A DNA stretch of 64,000 nucleotides, taken from Plotosus lineatus. Taxonomy: Eukaryota > Chordata > Actinopteri > Siluriformes > Plotosidae. Positions 34,510 through 45,981 of the stretch are shown here, piece by piece; within the stretch, counting starts at the first letter, position 1; each line of letters opens with the position of its first letter. The translations under genes were made by a program, and so were the position numbers. The stretch lies in NCBI GenBank assembly GCA_024760905.1, contig CM045733.1, forward strand, positions 39,182,501 through 39,246,500, written 5' to 3'. The notes below the pieces were generated by a model. It saw only the letters and a program-made list of their open reading frames with translations, did no database searches and was not told where the DNA came from.

Positions 34510-37500
34510 TCTTCTTTCTTCTTCTTTTCCTTTCGGCTGTTCCCTTCAGGGGTCGCCACAGCAAATGATCTGCCTCCATCTCTCCCTATCCTCTGCATCT
34601 TCTACTCTTACTCCAACGACCTTCATGTCCGCCTTCACTGCATCCATAAATCTTCTCTTTGGTCTTCCTCTGGGCCTTTTGCCTGGTAGTTCCAACCTCA
34701 GCATCCTACGACCAATATACTCACTATCCCTCCTCTGTACATGTCCAAACCATCTCAATCTAGCCTCTCTGACTTTGTCTCCAAAACATCTAACATGTGC
34801 TGTCCCTCTGATGTACTCATTTCTGATCCTATCCATCCTCGTTACTCCCAAAGAGAACCTCAACATTTTCATCTCTGCTACCTCCAACTCTGACTCCTGT
34901 CTTTTCCCCAGGGCCACTGTCTCTAAACCATACAACATTGCTGGCCTCATCACCGTCTTGTACACTTTTCCCTTCATTCTTGCCGATACTCTCCTATCAC
35001 ACATCACACGGACACTTTTCTCCATCCATTCCAACCTGCCTGCACGCGCTTCTTCACCTCTTTTCCACACTCTCCATTGCTCTGGATTGTTGAGCCTAAG
35101 TACTTAAAATCCTCCACCTTCTTTATCTCTGCCCCCTGTAACCTCAAAGTTCCTCTTGGGTCCTTGTCGTTCACACACATGTATTCTGTCTTACTAAGAC
35201 TAACCTTCAATCCCCTCCTTTCCAGGGCATACCTCCACCTCTCTAGATTTTCCTCCACTTGGTCTCTGCTCTCACTACAGATCACTATGTCATCTGCAAA
35301 CATCATAGTCCATGGAGATTCTTGTCTAACCTCATCTGTTAGCCTGTCCATCACCATAGCAAACAAGAAGGGGCTGAGAGCTGACCCTTGATGCAGTCCC
35401 ACCTCCACCTTGAACTCTTCTGTCACACCGACAGCACACCTCACCACTGTCTTACATCTATCATACATGTCCTGCACCACTCTAACATACTTCTCTGTCA
35501 CTCCAGACTTCCTCATACAATACCACAGTTCTTCTCTCGGCACCCTGTCATATGCTTTCTCCAGATCCACAAAGGCACAATGCAGCTCCTTCTGACCTTC
35601 TCTGTACTTCTCTATTAACATCCTCAAAGCAAACACTGCATCTGTGGTGCTCTTTCTTGGCATGAAACCAAACTGTTGTTCACAAATGCTGACCTCTGCC
35701 CTTAGTCTTGCTTCCACTATTCTTTCCCATAGCTTCATTGTATGGCTCATCAACTTTATCCCTCTGTAGTTGCCACAACTCTGTACATCGCCCTTGTTCT
35801 TAAAAATGGGCACAAGCACACTTCTCCTCCATTCCTCTGGCATCTGCTCACTTTCTAAGACCTTGTTGAATATTCTTGTCAGAAAATCTACTGCTACCTC
35901 CCTAGACACTTCCATACCTCAACTGGTATGTCATCAGGGCCAACTGCCTTTCCACTCTTCATCCTCTTCAATGCCCTCCTCACTTCTCCCTTACTAATCT
36001 TTGCTACTTCCTGCTCCTCAACGGTCACCCCTTCTACTCTTTTTACTCTCTCATTTTCCTCATTCATCAGCTCTTCAAAGTACTCTTTCCATCTTCCCAG
36101 CACACTTCTGTCATCAGTCAATACATTTCCCTCTCTGTCCTTTATCACTCTAACTTGCTGCACGTCTTTCCCATGTCTATTTCTCTGCTGTGCTAACCTG
36201 TATAGATCATTTTCTCCCTCCTTACTGTTCAACCTATCATACAAGTCATCATACGCCCTCTGTTTGGCCTTTGACACTGCTACCTTCGCCTTACGCTGTG
36301 TCTCCCTGTACTCCTGTTTACTCTCTTCGGTCCTCTCAATGTCCCACTTCTTCTTGGCTAACCTCTTCTTTTGTACACACTCCTGCACTTCCTCATTCCA
36401 CCACCAAGTTTCCTTATCTACTTTCCTTCCAGAGGACACACCAAATACTCTCCTACCGGTCTCCCTGATCACATTGGCTGTGGTTGTCCAGTCCTCTGGA
36501 AGCACTTCCTGACTACCCAAAGCCTGTTTCAACTCCTCCTTGAAGACAACCACGACACTCTTCCTTTTTCAGCTTCCACCACTTTGTCTTCTGCTCTACC
36601 TTTGCCTTTTTCACCTTTCTCACCATCAGTGTCATCCTGCACACCACCATCCTATGCTGTTTGGCAACACTCTCACCCACTACTACTTTGCAGTCACTGA
36701 CTTCCTTCAAATTACATCGCCTACACAAGATGTAGTCTACCTGTGTGCTCTTACCTCCGCTTTCATAAGTCACCCTATGCTTCTGTTTCTTCTGGAAGAA
36801 AGTATTCACCACAGCCATTTCCATCCTTTTTGCAAAATCGATCAACATCTGTCCTTCTGTGTTCCTGTCCTGGATACCAAACCTGCCCATCACTTCCTCG
36901 TCCCCTCTGTTGCCTGCACCAACATGTCCATTGAAGTCTGCTCCAATGACCACTCTTTCACCTCTGGGGTACTCTGCATCACTTCATCTAACTCACTCCA
37001 GAATCTCTCCTTCTCTTCTAGCTTACATCCTGCCTGTGGGGCATAAGCACTAACAACATTGACTATCACGCCTTCAATTTCTAACTTGAGACTCATCACT
37101 CTGTCTGACACTCTTTTCACTTCTAGAACATTCCTGACAAACCCCTCCTTCAAGATGACTCCTACTCCATTTCTCTTCCCATCCACACCATTATAAAACA
37201 GTTTAAACCCTGCTCCTAAGCTTTTAGCCTTTCTACCTTTCCACCTTGTCTCCTGAACACACAGTATGTCCACCTTCCTCCTCTGCATCAAGTCAGCCAG
37301 CTCCCTATCTTTTCCTTGCATAGTTCCAACATTCAAAGTCCCTACTCTCAGTCCGAGGCTCACACATTTCCTCTTCTCTCTCTGCCTACGGACACGCCTC
37401 CCGCCTCTCCTTCTTCGACGTCTTCGACCAACAGTAGTCCAATTTCCATCAGCACCCTGTTGGTTGACAGCACTGATGGCGGTCGTTGTTAACCCGGGCC

Positions 37501-37565
37501 TCGACCGATCCGGTATGAATTCTGTATTGATCATTTGCATTTTTTTTTTTGGCAGAATTGTTCAA
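34510..37565 (-). mobile_element. RTE family A, copy A3 (21-bp target duplication)
   Basis: Inserted in the endonuclease of the L2-like LINE. A perfect 21-bp duplication flanks it (34489-34509 and 37566-37586). Contents on minus: leader from about 37540 (slightly shorter than in A1/A6, next to a T run); endonuclease (37540-36890 and 36953-36513; VDILCVQETRWKG, GADFNGHVGAG, QVDYILCRRC); linker (36553-35894); RT (35915-35004; FGFMPRKSTTDAV, FVDLEKAYDRVP, MMFADDIVICSE); C-terminus (35070-34546; FGHVQRRDSEYIG, RWRQIICCGDP); then the GGCGACCCCTGAAGGGAACA end and a GAA-rich tail. A few frameshifts. About 3.06 kb. Confidence 0.9.
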
Positions 37566-37927
37566 AAATTGTTCATATTGCTTTCTGGTCTGTAAACTGT
37601 ACATAAGATGAGCGGTTTTTGAGGAAAAAATATCTTAACCCATATTGACTCATCAAATATATTCTCTAGGTCAGGAAGTCTCTTAAAGCTTAGGTTTTTA
37701 GAAATATACATCATCACCCCACCCCCAAATGAATTTCTGTCTCGACGTGTTGGAAAATGAAAGTTTTCCCAAACTAAGATTTTATGATCTATACTTGCAT
37801 CTAAATGGGTTTCTGTAAAACATACTATGTCATATTCAGATAAAAACTCTGATAGATAAGACTGCTTATTACGGATACTTCGTTTATTCAGGTGAAAGAT
37901 AGACAACAAGCTGTCATTCTGAACAAT

Positions 37928-37987
37928 AGGACCTGGGTTAGATTCTACGTTACCAGCAAGCTGAAGTAACAATAAGATAATCAAGGT
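37928..37987 (-). other. 2A-like ribosome-skipping motif (variant)
   Basis: ORF2 residues 39-50 read QLAGNVESNPGP directly after a leucine-rich hydrophobic stretch. The 2A consensus ends D(V/I)ExNPGP, with skipping before the last proline; here N replaces D. Similar motifs are known at the ORF2 N-terminus of several APE-type LINEs. In active relatives it would release the hydrophobic leader from EN-RT. The D to N change may weaken or abolish it, or be a decay mutation. Confidence 0.7.
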
Positions 37988-38385
37988 AATATTGATATTT
38001 ATAACTTGTGATTGAAGCAGATGTAGAAACATGAATACACAGCAAGCTTTCAATTCTAGTGATAATAAATTACACATACTTCCTACTTCATAAATTAGAA
38101 AACTAAAAAATACAGTTTTATTACTAAATAGAATACTGAAGTTGAGACATTTCTTAAGATTATGAGAGCACTTGAAATGCCGAACACCACACGGTGTTTC
38201 ATTACATCTTTACTCATAAGGCTTCTTTACTTGATGTTGATAGATAGCACTTGTGCGGCACTAGATTGGGCTATTAGCAGACATATCAATAAATATAATT
38301 GTACATAATAGGATGGCAATGCAGGATCTCTCACATGTTCTAAAGAAGATGAATAAACATAGGATATATACCATGATTCCATAAT

Positions 38386-38387
<2 letters not shown>

Positions 38388-38477
<90 letters not shown>
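38388..38477. repeat. (TA)n microsatellite
   Basis: About 45 TA units with one CTA interruption, in the spacer between ORF1 and ORF2 of the L2-like LINE. Confidence 0.95.
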
Positions 38478-38482
<5 letters not shown>

Positions 38483-38735
38483 CATTGTATTACAATTTGA
38501 AGAATATAAAAAACTAAAGGTGAGAAAAAGTACAATATAAGCAAAGAAAAGTGCAAACATAGCAAATAGGTTATTGTGTGTTAATATATTATTTACAATT
38601 AACAATCAATGACATTTTAGATACTTACATATTTAAGAAGTCCGATGCACATGCAATCCAATTGTAAGAATACATAAATTCAATTATAAGAATTACATAC
38701 AATCCAAGCATACTTGTGAGAACACATGAAATACA

Positions 38736-39713
38736 CTACTGGTCCTTAAACTTGTTCAAGTCTGACTCACGTATAATCAAATGAATCGCACCTTCCCGTT
38801 GTTCAGATACATATACTCTGCCGTGGTAAGTCCAAGTGGAGTAAATCTTACCACTCTTCTTCAGATCTTGTGCTAACTTGAACAAGTGGTTCCTGTATTT
38901 CGTTAGGTCCTCGTTGATGTAGATACCCTCTCTCTTTCCTTGAAGTTTGGACTTGTTCTTCATCACTTTGTTTTGGTCCCAGTAACTGACAAACTTCATA
39001 ACCACACTCCTATTCTGGCCTCGCTGTCTCTTCCCGAATCGGTGGCACCTGTCGATGTCTGACGGGGATATATCCGGGTGTATGTCCTTTAGAACATCTA
39101 GGACAACATCGTTGATGTTTTCGTCCTCCTCTCCCCACTTAGGCTCCTTCAATCCCATGACTCTTACTGAATTCCGCCGGCTGTATTGCTCTAGCTCGTC
39201 GGTCTTGAGGTTCAGTTCTTCTCTCAGCTCCTGTATCTCCTTCTTAAAGGGGGCCATGACTTCATCAATTATACCCTGTAATGCCTCTTTCGCTATACTC
39301 ATAAATGTCTCCCTGAATTTCTCCTGTAAAGCTGGCAACATCAGCACACTCCTCAGCTTTGTTATTATCACATCCATAGAAGCCTGGTTGATGAATTCGA
39401 AGAGTGTAGAAGGGTAGGAGTGATCCATATCCTGGGCACCTTGACTTGACCTGCTTTGTTGTGGTGTGGAGGTTGCCATCTTGGTCTGTTTTGAGGATAC
39501 AGGTGTACTACACGATCCAAACGAAAACACTTCTGGCAAATACATCTGTAGTGTAGATTGTACGAGGGGCTAGGATGTCTTCAGTGGTAGAGGATCCACC
39601 GGAGAGCTTGAGGGTTTTCTTTTCTCACTGCTACTCTTCTGTGGCGCGCTCTGTGGCGTGCTCTGGTTCTTCACGTTGGAGGGCTTTTTTCCTCTCTTCC
39701 CCTTTGAGGACAT
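38736..39713 (-). pseudogene. LINE ORF1 (coiled coil + RRM-like), one in-frame stop
   Basis: The frame opens at 39713 (MSSKGKRGKKPSNVKNQ, strongly basic), meets TAG at 39572-39570, and continues in the same frame for 277 codons to 38736. Features: basic N-terminus; hydrophobic/heptad-like region PALQEKFRETFMSIAKEA to EIQELREELNLKTDELEQ (about residues 140-170); RRNSVRVMGLKE, the start of an RRM-type fold; then DIDRCHRFGKR and a C-terminal domain. This is the transposase_22-like layout of LINE ORF1 nucleic-acid chaperones. Without the stop it would be about 325 residues. An internal ATG at 39545 would give 269 residues. Confidence 0.75.
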
Positions 39714-42584
39714 ATTTCTATGAATACTCCTTCCAACACTTCACTCAATACACTCACAAATACGTCTGTGATCTTGCTGGTAGTCTCAAATCACTTTGCA
39801 GACTATGTCAGACTTACAGTCCTAAATTACAAACACACAACCTTAGGAGCGTTCTTACACGCATCCTAGCCCTGTCGCCATCTTGTTTTTGATCATTTTG
39901 TTCTCTCTGTAAGCGGAGAGAGAAGAGGAAAGGCATGAGTCTAGGGACTTTGAATGTTGGAATAATGAAAGGAAAAGCTAGAGTGCTGGCTAATATGATG
40001 CAGAGGAGGAAGGTGGACATACTGTGTGTTCAGGAGATCAGGTGGAAAGGTAGCAAGACTAGAAGCTTAGGAGCAGGGTTTAAGCTGTTTTTAATGGTGT
40101 GGAGGGAAGAGAAATGGAGCAGGAGTTATCCTGAAGGAGGAGTTTTTGAGGAATGTTCTAGAAGTGAAAATGTGTGAGTCTGAAGTTAGAAATTGAAGGC
40201 GTGAGGTTCAATGTTGTTAGTGCTTATGCCCCACAGGCAGGATGTGAGCTAGAAGAGAAGGAGAGATTCTGGTGTGAGTTAGATGAAGTGATGCAGAGTA
40301 CCCACAGAGGTGAAAGAGTCGTAATTGGAGCAGACTTCAATGGACATGTTGGTGCAGGCAACAGAGGGGATGAGGAAATGATGGGCAGGTTTGGTATCCA
40401 GGACAGGAACACAGAAGGACAGATGTTGATGGACTTTTCAAAAAGGATGGAAATGGCTGTGGTGAACGCTGTCTTCCAGAAGAGACAGGAGCATATGGTG
40501 ACTTATAAAAGTGGAGGTAGGAGCACACAGGTAGACTACATCTTGTGCAGGCGATGTCATTTGAAGGAAGTCAGTGACTGCAAAGTAGTAGTGGGTGAAA
40601 GTGTTGCCAGACAGCATAGGATGGTGGTGTGCAGGATGACGTTGATGGTGACGAAGGTGAAGAAGGCAAAAGCAGAGCAGAACACAAAGTGGTGGAAGCT
40701 GAAAAAGGAAGACTGCCGAGTTGTCTTCAAGGAGGAGTTGAGACTTTGGGTGGTCAGCAAGTGCATCCTTATGACCAGACAACCACAGCTAATGTAATCA
40801 AGTAGACAGGTAGGAGAGCATTTGCTGTGTCCTCTGGAAGGAAAGTAGATAAGGAGACTTGGTGGTGGAATGAGGAAGTGCAGGAGTGTGTACAAAGGAA
40901 GAGGTTAGCTAAGAAGAAGTGGGACAGTGAGAGGACCGAAGAGAGTAAACAGGAGTACAAGGAGACACAGTGTAAGGCGAAGGTAGCGGTGTCAAAGGTC
41001 AAACAGAGGGCGTATGATGACTTGTATGATAGGTTGGACAGTAAGGAGGGAGAAAATGATTTATACAGGTTAGCACAGCAAAGCAATAGAGACGGGAAGG
41101 ACATGCAGCAAGTTAGAGTGATAAAAGACAGAGAGGGAAATGTATTGACTGATGACAGAAGTGTGCTGGGAAGGTGGAAAGAGTACTTTGAAGAGCTGAT
41201 GAATGAGGAAAATGAGAGAGAATAAAGAGTAGAAGGGGTGACCATTGAGGACCAGGAAGTAGCAAAGATTATCAAGGGTGAAGTGAGGATGGTGTGGAAG
41301 AGGATGAAGAATGGAAAGGCAGTTGGTCCTGATGACATACCTGTGGAAGTATGGAAGTGTCTAGGAGAGATAGCAGTAGATTTTCTGACAAAAACATTCA
41401 ACAAGGCCTGAGAGTGTTAGGATGCGAGAGGAATGGAGGAAAAGTGTGCTGGTGCTCATTTTAAAGAACAAGGGAGATGTGCAGAATTGTGGTAACTACA
41501 AAGGGATAAAGTTGATGAGCCATACGATGAAGTTATGGGAAAGAATAGTGGAAGGTAGACTAAGGGCAGAGGTCAGCATTTGTGAACAACAGTTTGGTTT
41601 CATGCCAAGAAAGAGCACCAGAGATGCAGTGTTTGCTTTGAGGATGTTGATCGAGAAGTACAGAGAAGGTCAGAAGGAGCTGCAGTGTGCCTTTGTGGAT
41701 CTGGAGAAAGCATATGACAGGGTGCCGAGAGAAGAACTGTGGTATTGTATGAGGAAGTCTGGAGTGGCAGAGATGTATGTTAGAGTGATGCAGGACATGT
41801 ATGAGAGATGTAAGACAGTGGTGAGGTGTGCTGGTGATGTGACAGAAAAGTTCAAGGTGGAGGTGGGACTGCATCAAGAGTCAGCTCTGAGCCCCTTCAT
41901 GTTTGCTATGGTGATGGACAGGCTGAGATACGAGGTTAGACAAGATTCCCCATGGACTATGATGTATTCAGATGACATTGTGATCTGCAGTGAGAGCAGA
42001 GAACAAGTGGAGGAAAACCTAGAGAGGTGGAAGTATGTCCTGGAAAGGAGAGGAATGAAGGTTGGTCTCAGTAAGACAGAATGCATGTGTGAATGAGAAG
42101 GACCCAAGAGGAACGGTGAGGTTACAGGGAGCAGAGATAAAGAAGGTGGAGGATTTTAAGTAGTTAGGCTCAACAGTCCAAAGCAATGGAGAGTGTGGAA
42201 AAGAAGTGTATGCGTATTCAGAAGGCAGAGCTGGAGGTAGCAGAGATGAAAATGTTGAGGTTCTCTTTGGGAGTAACGAGGATGGATAAGATCAGGAATG
42301 AATACATCAGAGGGACAGCACATGTAAGAGGTTTTGAAGACAAAGTCAGAGAGGCTAGATTGAGATAATATGGACATGTACAGAGGAGGGATAGTGAATA
42401 CAGTGGTAGGAAGATGCTGAGGTTGGAATTACCCGGCAGAAGGCCTAGAGGAAGACTAAAGAGGAGATTTATGGATGTGGTGAAGGAGGTCATGAAGGTA
42501 GTTGGCATAAGAGAAGAAGATGCAGAGGACACGGTGAGATGGAGGCAGATGATTTGCTGTGGCGACCCCTGAAGGGAACAGCGA

Positions 42585-43047
42585 TCCACACCATGATAAA
42601 ACAGCTTAAACCCTGCTCCTAAGCTTCTAGCCTTGCTACCTTTCCACCTGGTCTCCTGGACACACAGCATGTCCACTTTCCTCCTCTGCATAATGTCAGC
42701 CAGCTCTCTATCTTTTCCTTTCATTGTTCCAACATTCAAAGTCCCTACTCTCAGCCCTAGACTCATGCCTTTTTGTCTTCTCTCTCTGCCCGCAGACACG
42801 CCTCCCGCCTCTCATTCTTTGACCAACAGTAGTCCAATTTCCACCAGTACCCTGTTGGTTAACAGCACTGATTGCGGTCGTTGTTAACCAGGGCCTCGAC
42901 TGATCCGGTATGAATTTCGCTTTGATCATTTTCATGACAGAAGTTTTTACGTCGGCTGCCCTTCCTGTCTCAACTCTCTGCATTTATCCGGGCTTGGGAA
43001 CGGCATGAGGGTGAACACTGACTTGTGCTCCCCTCAAGGCTGCATTA
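42585..43047 (-). mobile_element. Inverted family A 5' fragment joined to the A4 3' end
   Basis: Directly after GAAGGGAACAG of A4 comes the reverse complement of a family A 5' region. On minus it runs from the leader (43047, AATGCAGCC) through MKGKDRELADIMQRRKVDML to GFKLFYHGVD (about 42590). It overlaps in content with the start of A4, so it comes from a second copy, not a rearrangement of one. Confidence 0.75.
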
Positions 43048-43206
43048 AGTATATAATAGACTAGAACCTATAAACTAACAAGACCAGCACTGTCCAACAG
43101 TTACTGAAGTAGAGAAGTTTACTCTAAAAAAAATATTTTGTATGAATGAAAAGCTGGTCATCAGAGCTTTATAAGCACTTTGGGTTTTTTGAATGCCTTC
43201 CATATA

Positions 43207-44095
43207 CAGGACCTTCTAAAAAATTTTGCATATTGTGATAAAGTTCATTATTTTCTGTAATGTACTGATAAAAATTAAACTTTCATATATTTTACATTCA
43301 TTGCACACCAACTGAAAACTGAAATATTTCAGGTCTTTTATTGTTTTAATACTCATGATTTTGGCATACAGCTCATGAAAACCCAAAATTCCTATCTCAA
43401 AAAATTAGCATGTTTCATCCGACCAATAAAAAGTGTTTTTAATACAAAAAAAGTCAACCTTTAAACAATTATGTTCAGTTATGCACTCAATAGTCAGGAA
43501 TCCTTTTGCAGAAATGACTGCTTCAATGTGGCATGGCATGGAGGCAATCAGCCTGTGGCACTGCTGAGGTGTTATGGAGGCCCAGGATGCTTCGATAGCG
43601 GCCTTAAGCTCATCCACAGTGTTGGGTCTGGTGTCTCTCAACTTTCTCTTCACAATATCCCACAGATTCTCTATGGGGTTCAGGTCAGGAGAGTTGGCAG
43701 GCCAATTGAGCACAGTAATACCATGGTCAGTAAACCATTTACCAGTGGTTTTGGCACTGTGAGCAGGTGCCAGGTCGTGCTGAAAAATGAAATCTTCATC
43801 TCCATAAAGCTTTTCAGCAGATGGAAGCATGAAGTGCTCCAAAATCTTCTGATAGCTAGCTGCATTGACCCTGCCCTTGATAAAACACAGTGGACCAACA
43901 CCAGCAGCTGACATGGCACCCATCACTGACTGTGGGTACTTGACACTGGACTTCAGGCATTTTGGCATTTCCTTCTCCCGTCTTCCTCCAGACTCTGGCA
44001 CCTTGATTTCAATATAGGAAAGTTTAATTTTTATCAGTACATTACAGAAAATAATAAACTTTATCACAATATGCTAATTTTTTGAGAAGGACTAG
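43207..44095 (-). mobile_element. Tc1/mariner element, internally deleted
   Basis: Flanked by TA on both sides. Terminal inverted repeats of about 80 bp: left CAGGACCTTCTAAAAAATTT, right read inward CTAGTCCTTCTCAAAAAATT, both continuing GCATATTGTGATAAAGTT. The interior carries only the C-terminal two-thirds of a transposase on the minus strand. At 889 bp it is shorter than the roughly 1.3-1.6 kb usual for Tc1. Confidence 0.9.
43405..44067 (-). pseudogene. Tc1 transposase, N-terminally deleted (DD34E remnant)
   Basis: An open 220-codon frame whose first 22 codons come from the inverted repeat. It then joins the mid-catalytic region at VPESGGRRE. It shows KCLKSSVKYPQSVMGAMSAAG, the second catalytic Asp in FQHDLAPAHSA, and the Glu in NSPDLNPIENLW with exactly 34 residues between them (DD34E). 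The paired HTH domains and the first catalytic Asp are missing. Two residues (VW) usual in SVMVWGAM are deleted. The C-terminus to the stop is intact. It cannot transpose by itself. Confidence 0.85.
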
Positions 44096-44154
44096 TACAT
44101 ACATACACACACCGGTATATATATGGTAAATAAAAACTGCACCGTAAATAAATA

Positions 44155-44838
44155 CAGTGAGTCGTCGACTTCCGACCACTTTTGGTTCCGGCAGACCAGT
44201 CATAAATTGATCTGGTTGTATGTCGACTTTCCATCCAAATACACTCACGCCAAACAAAAACAGATGAATAAATCTCATGCATTTAAATCGATACATCTAT
44301 TTTCAATTCCACGTCACGGTGACACGCGAAGCGGAGAGCCAATCCTTTCTGTGTGGGCGGGTCCGATACCTTGAAACTCTAATTTTATTGGACTCACATG
44401 CTGCAGTGTTTATGTGTCAGGAAGCGCGTCCCAAGATTTGGCAATCAGCTGGCCTGTGGGTTGAAGTTTTTCCATGCCTGTCCATTTGTGTTTGCTTGCC
44501 AGCTGTGCTTGGCTTCGTGAAAATGAGCCGATCAATACGAGGGAAATTTTTCACTTTACTCAAACACGCGCAGTCTGTGGCTGTTGTTATAATCCAATAA
44601 AATTGGAGTTTGAAGCTATTGGACCCGCCAACACAGTGGAGTACAGAAAGGCTTGGCTCTCCGCTGCGTGTCACCGTGACGTGTAATTGAAAATAGATGT
44701 ATCGATTTAAATGCGCGAGATTTATTCATCTGTTTTTGTTTGGCATGAGTGTATTTGGATGGAAAGTCGACATACGACCAGATCGATTTGCGACCGGTCT
44801 GCCGGAACCAAAAGTGGTCGGAAGTTGATGACTCACTG
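44155..44838. mobile_element. Foldback (long inverted-repeat) element
   Basis: The left arm 44155-44391 and right arm 44593-44838 are reverse complements over about 240 bp with small mismatches, around a loop of about 200 bp. Ends: CAGTGAGTCGTCGACTTCCG on the left; the right read inward is CAGTGAGTCATCAACTTCCG. CAGT termini suggest a Tigger-related MITE. TA precedes the left end, but no TA follows the right end. No coding capacity. Confidence 0.8.
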
Positions 44839-45940
44839 GAGTTTGTAGTATAAACTCTAATCTTTGGTGAAAAATTCAACTGTTTAATTTCAAACAAATA
44901 CAGAATTTATGAATTTTGTTTAATAATTAAAAATACCAAATATAATTAATTTGATCCATGTTTATTATTTACAGTTTTTGAAAGTAAACAATTTTCTAAA
45001 GTGCATTATAGATATGACCATTTTATTTGCACAAATATCTGGATCCTGTGTTCAGTCTGTTTTAATGCTCTGCTGTAAATAATAATAAAAAAAATAGAGC
45101 AATTAAAAAATAATAATAATCCGACTTCCCTGGACAGAAATTCTGTGGTGAAGTTGGTGATGGCTCTACACTTCCCTTGGCTTCTCATTAATGTGCTTCA
45201 GTGCCTCAGTGGCTGTGATTTGGCATCAGACTTAAATCCAAAGCGCAGAAAAAAGGTAAAATATAGGCATTGATTAATAAATCGCCCGAATAAACATCAC
45301 AAAAGGCAACTTGTGCAACCTGACTGTTAGTTGCTCATTATACAAAAGAATATTTCTGGAAGACAAAGAAAGAAAAATCATGTACATTGCATGATGCTGC
45401 TTTAACATGCTGTTCATTCAGAGAATTAAAGAGGAGTTTTATATCAGAACCTCATCTGCATAGAAGACAAAAAAAAAAAGCAATAGAATCAGTACATTCA
45501 GTGAAATGATCTGGAATTTACTTTACTTCTGTAAACACTGAACATTAAATCTGTTATAAACATTTTTTTTCTCAGCAAATAAAGAAGATTGAAGTAGACC
45601 TTCGAGTTCAAGTTTATTCCCCATGTGTTAGTGATGTTTCCTTTTAACATAATATTATCTCCATTCCTTTCTACTGTTATTCCATCCACTTTGCTTTGTG
45701 CCATCTTTTAATATTAAGTGATAGGGAGTCGTTGTTGTTTTTATTTTGCTGTCCTGTTCACTTTTTAGTGTTCATTTCTTTCATTAAAATTTCCGGGTTT
45801 ATTTTCTCTATAGATTCCTTTAAATTTTTTTAATTTAAAACAAAATTACATAATATTACAAAAAACACAATTTTGTTTTAAATGAAAAAGAATAAAGGAA
45901 CAGAAAACATAAAAACAGAAATTGTAATAATGCATCAATA

Positions 45941-45981
<41 letters not shown>

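Larger units (their letters stand above)
31930..38077 (-). pseudogene. LINE ORF2: 2A-like leader, AP endonuclease, reverse transcriptase
   Basis: In minus-strand order. 38077-37587: hydrophobic leader (INITLIILLLLQLAG), 2A-like GNVESNPGP, then endonuclease N-terminus (SIFHLNKRSIRNK, CFTETHLDASI, FGGGVMMYIS). Copy A3 interrupts here. 34488-33843: endonuclease C-terminus (VIIVGDLNENVLS, ISDHKGRFVSID). 33846-33646: linker. 33470-32433: RT (PLYKKGDNSMVSNYRPISLI, VFCDVSKAFDRVWYMGL, GVPQGSVLG, WLFADDTSLG). 32430-31930: C-terminal region with frameshifts, ending in a CCHC-like tail. Nicking and target-primed reverse transcription are the expected roles. Several frameshifts make this copy dead. Confidence 0.8.
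31554..39908 (-). mobile_element. L2/CR1-like LINE with ORF1, ORF2 and a 2A-like motif
   Basis: Minus strand, about 5.28 kb once copy A3 and one target duplication are discounted. The 5' end contains AACAAGATGGCGACAGGGC. ORF1 (39713-38736), then a spacer with a TA microsatellite, then ORF2 (38077 to about 31930), and a 3' end with AATAAA before a TAA-rich terminus at 31554. It inserted into copy A4, duplicating about 3 bp (GTA). The clade is not settled: the EN-RT with FADDTSL and the LQLEAARIVTGLPRYAS C-terminus points to the Jockey/CR1/L2 group. Confidence 0.8.
31291..42584 (+). mobile_element. RTE family A, copy A4, split by an L2-like LINE
   Basis: 31291-31553 is the family A leader, stopping at GGTGTGTTCGTA. 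39909-42584 resumes at GTAAGCGGAGAGAG. In uninterrupted copies (such as A6 at about 55734) these words are adjacent, so both parts are one insertion with only GTA duplicated. The second part carries endonuclease (39935-40797), linker (40827-41225), RT (41422-42096, FVDLEKAYDRVP, YSDDIVICSE with F/A changes) and C-terminus (42186 onward), ending GGCGACCCCTGAAGGGAACA. Multiple frameshifts. The leader fragment alone would look like an odd 3'-truncated LINE; the nest explains it. Confidence 0.85.

Noticed and set aside
37928..37987. 2A-like motif as a sign of an integrated RNA virus
   Set aside because: It lies in a LINE ORF2 directly before an AP endonuclease and RT with FADD; no viral gene is nearby.
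45498..45704. 68-codon minus-strand ORF MAQSKVDGITVERNGDN
   Set aside because: It lies in the likely 3' UTR/flank of the C11orf24-like gene, with no homology I recognise and AT-rich composition.
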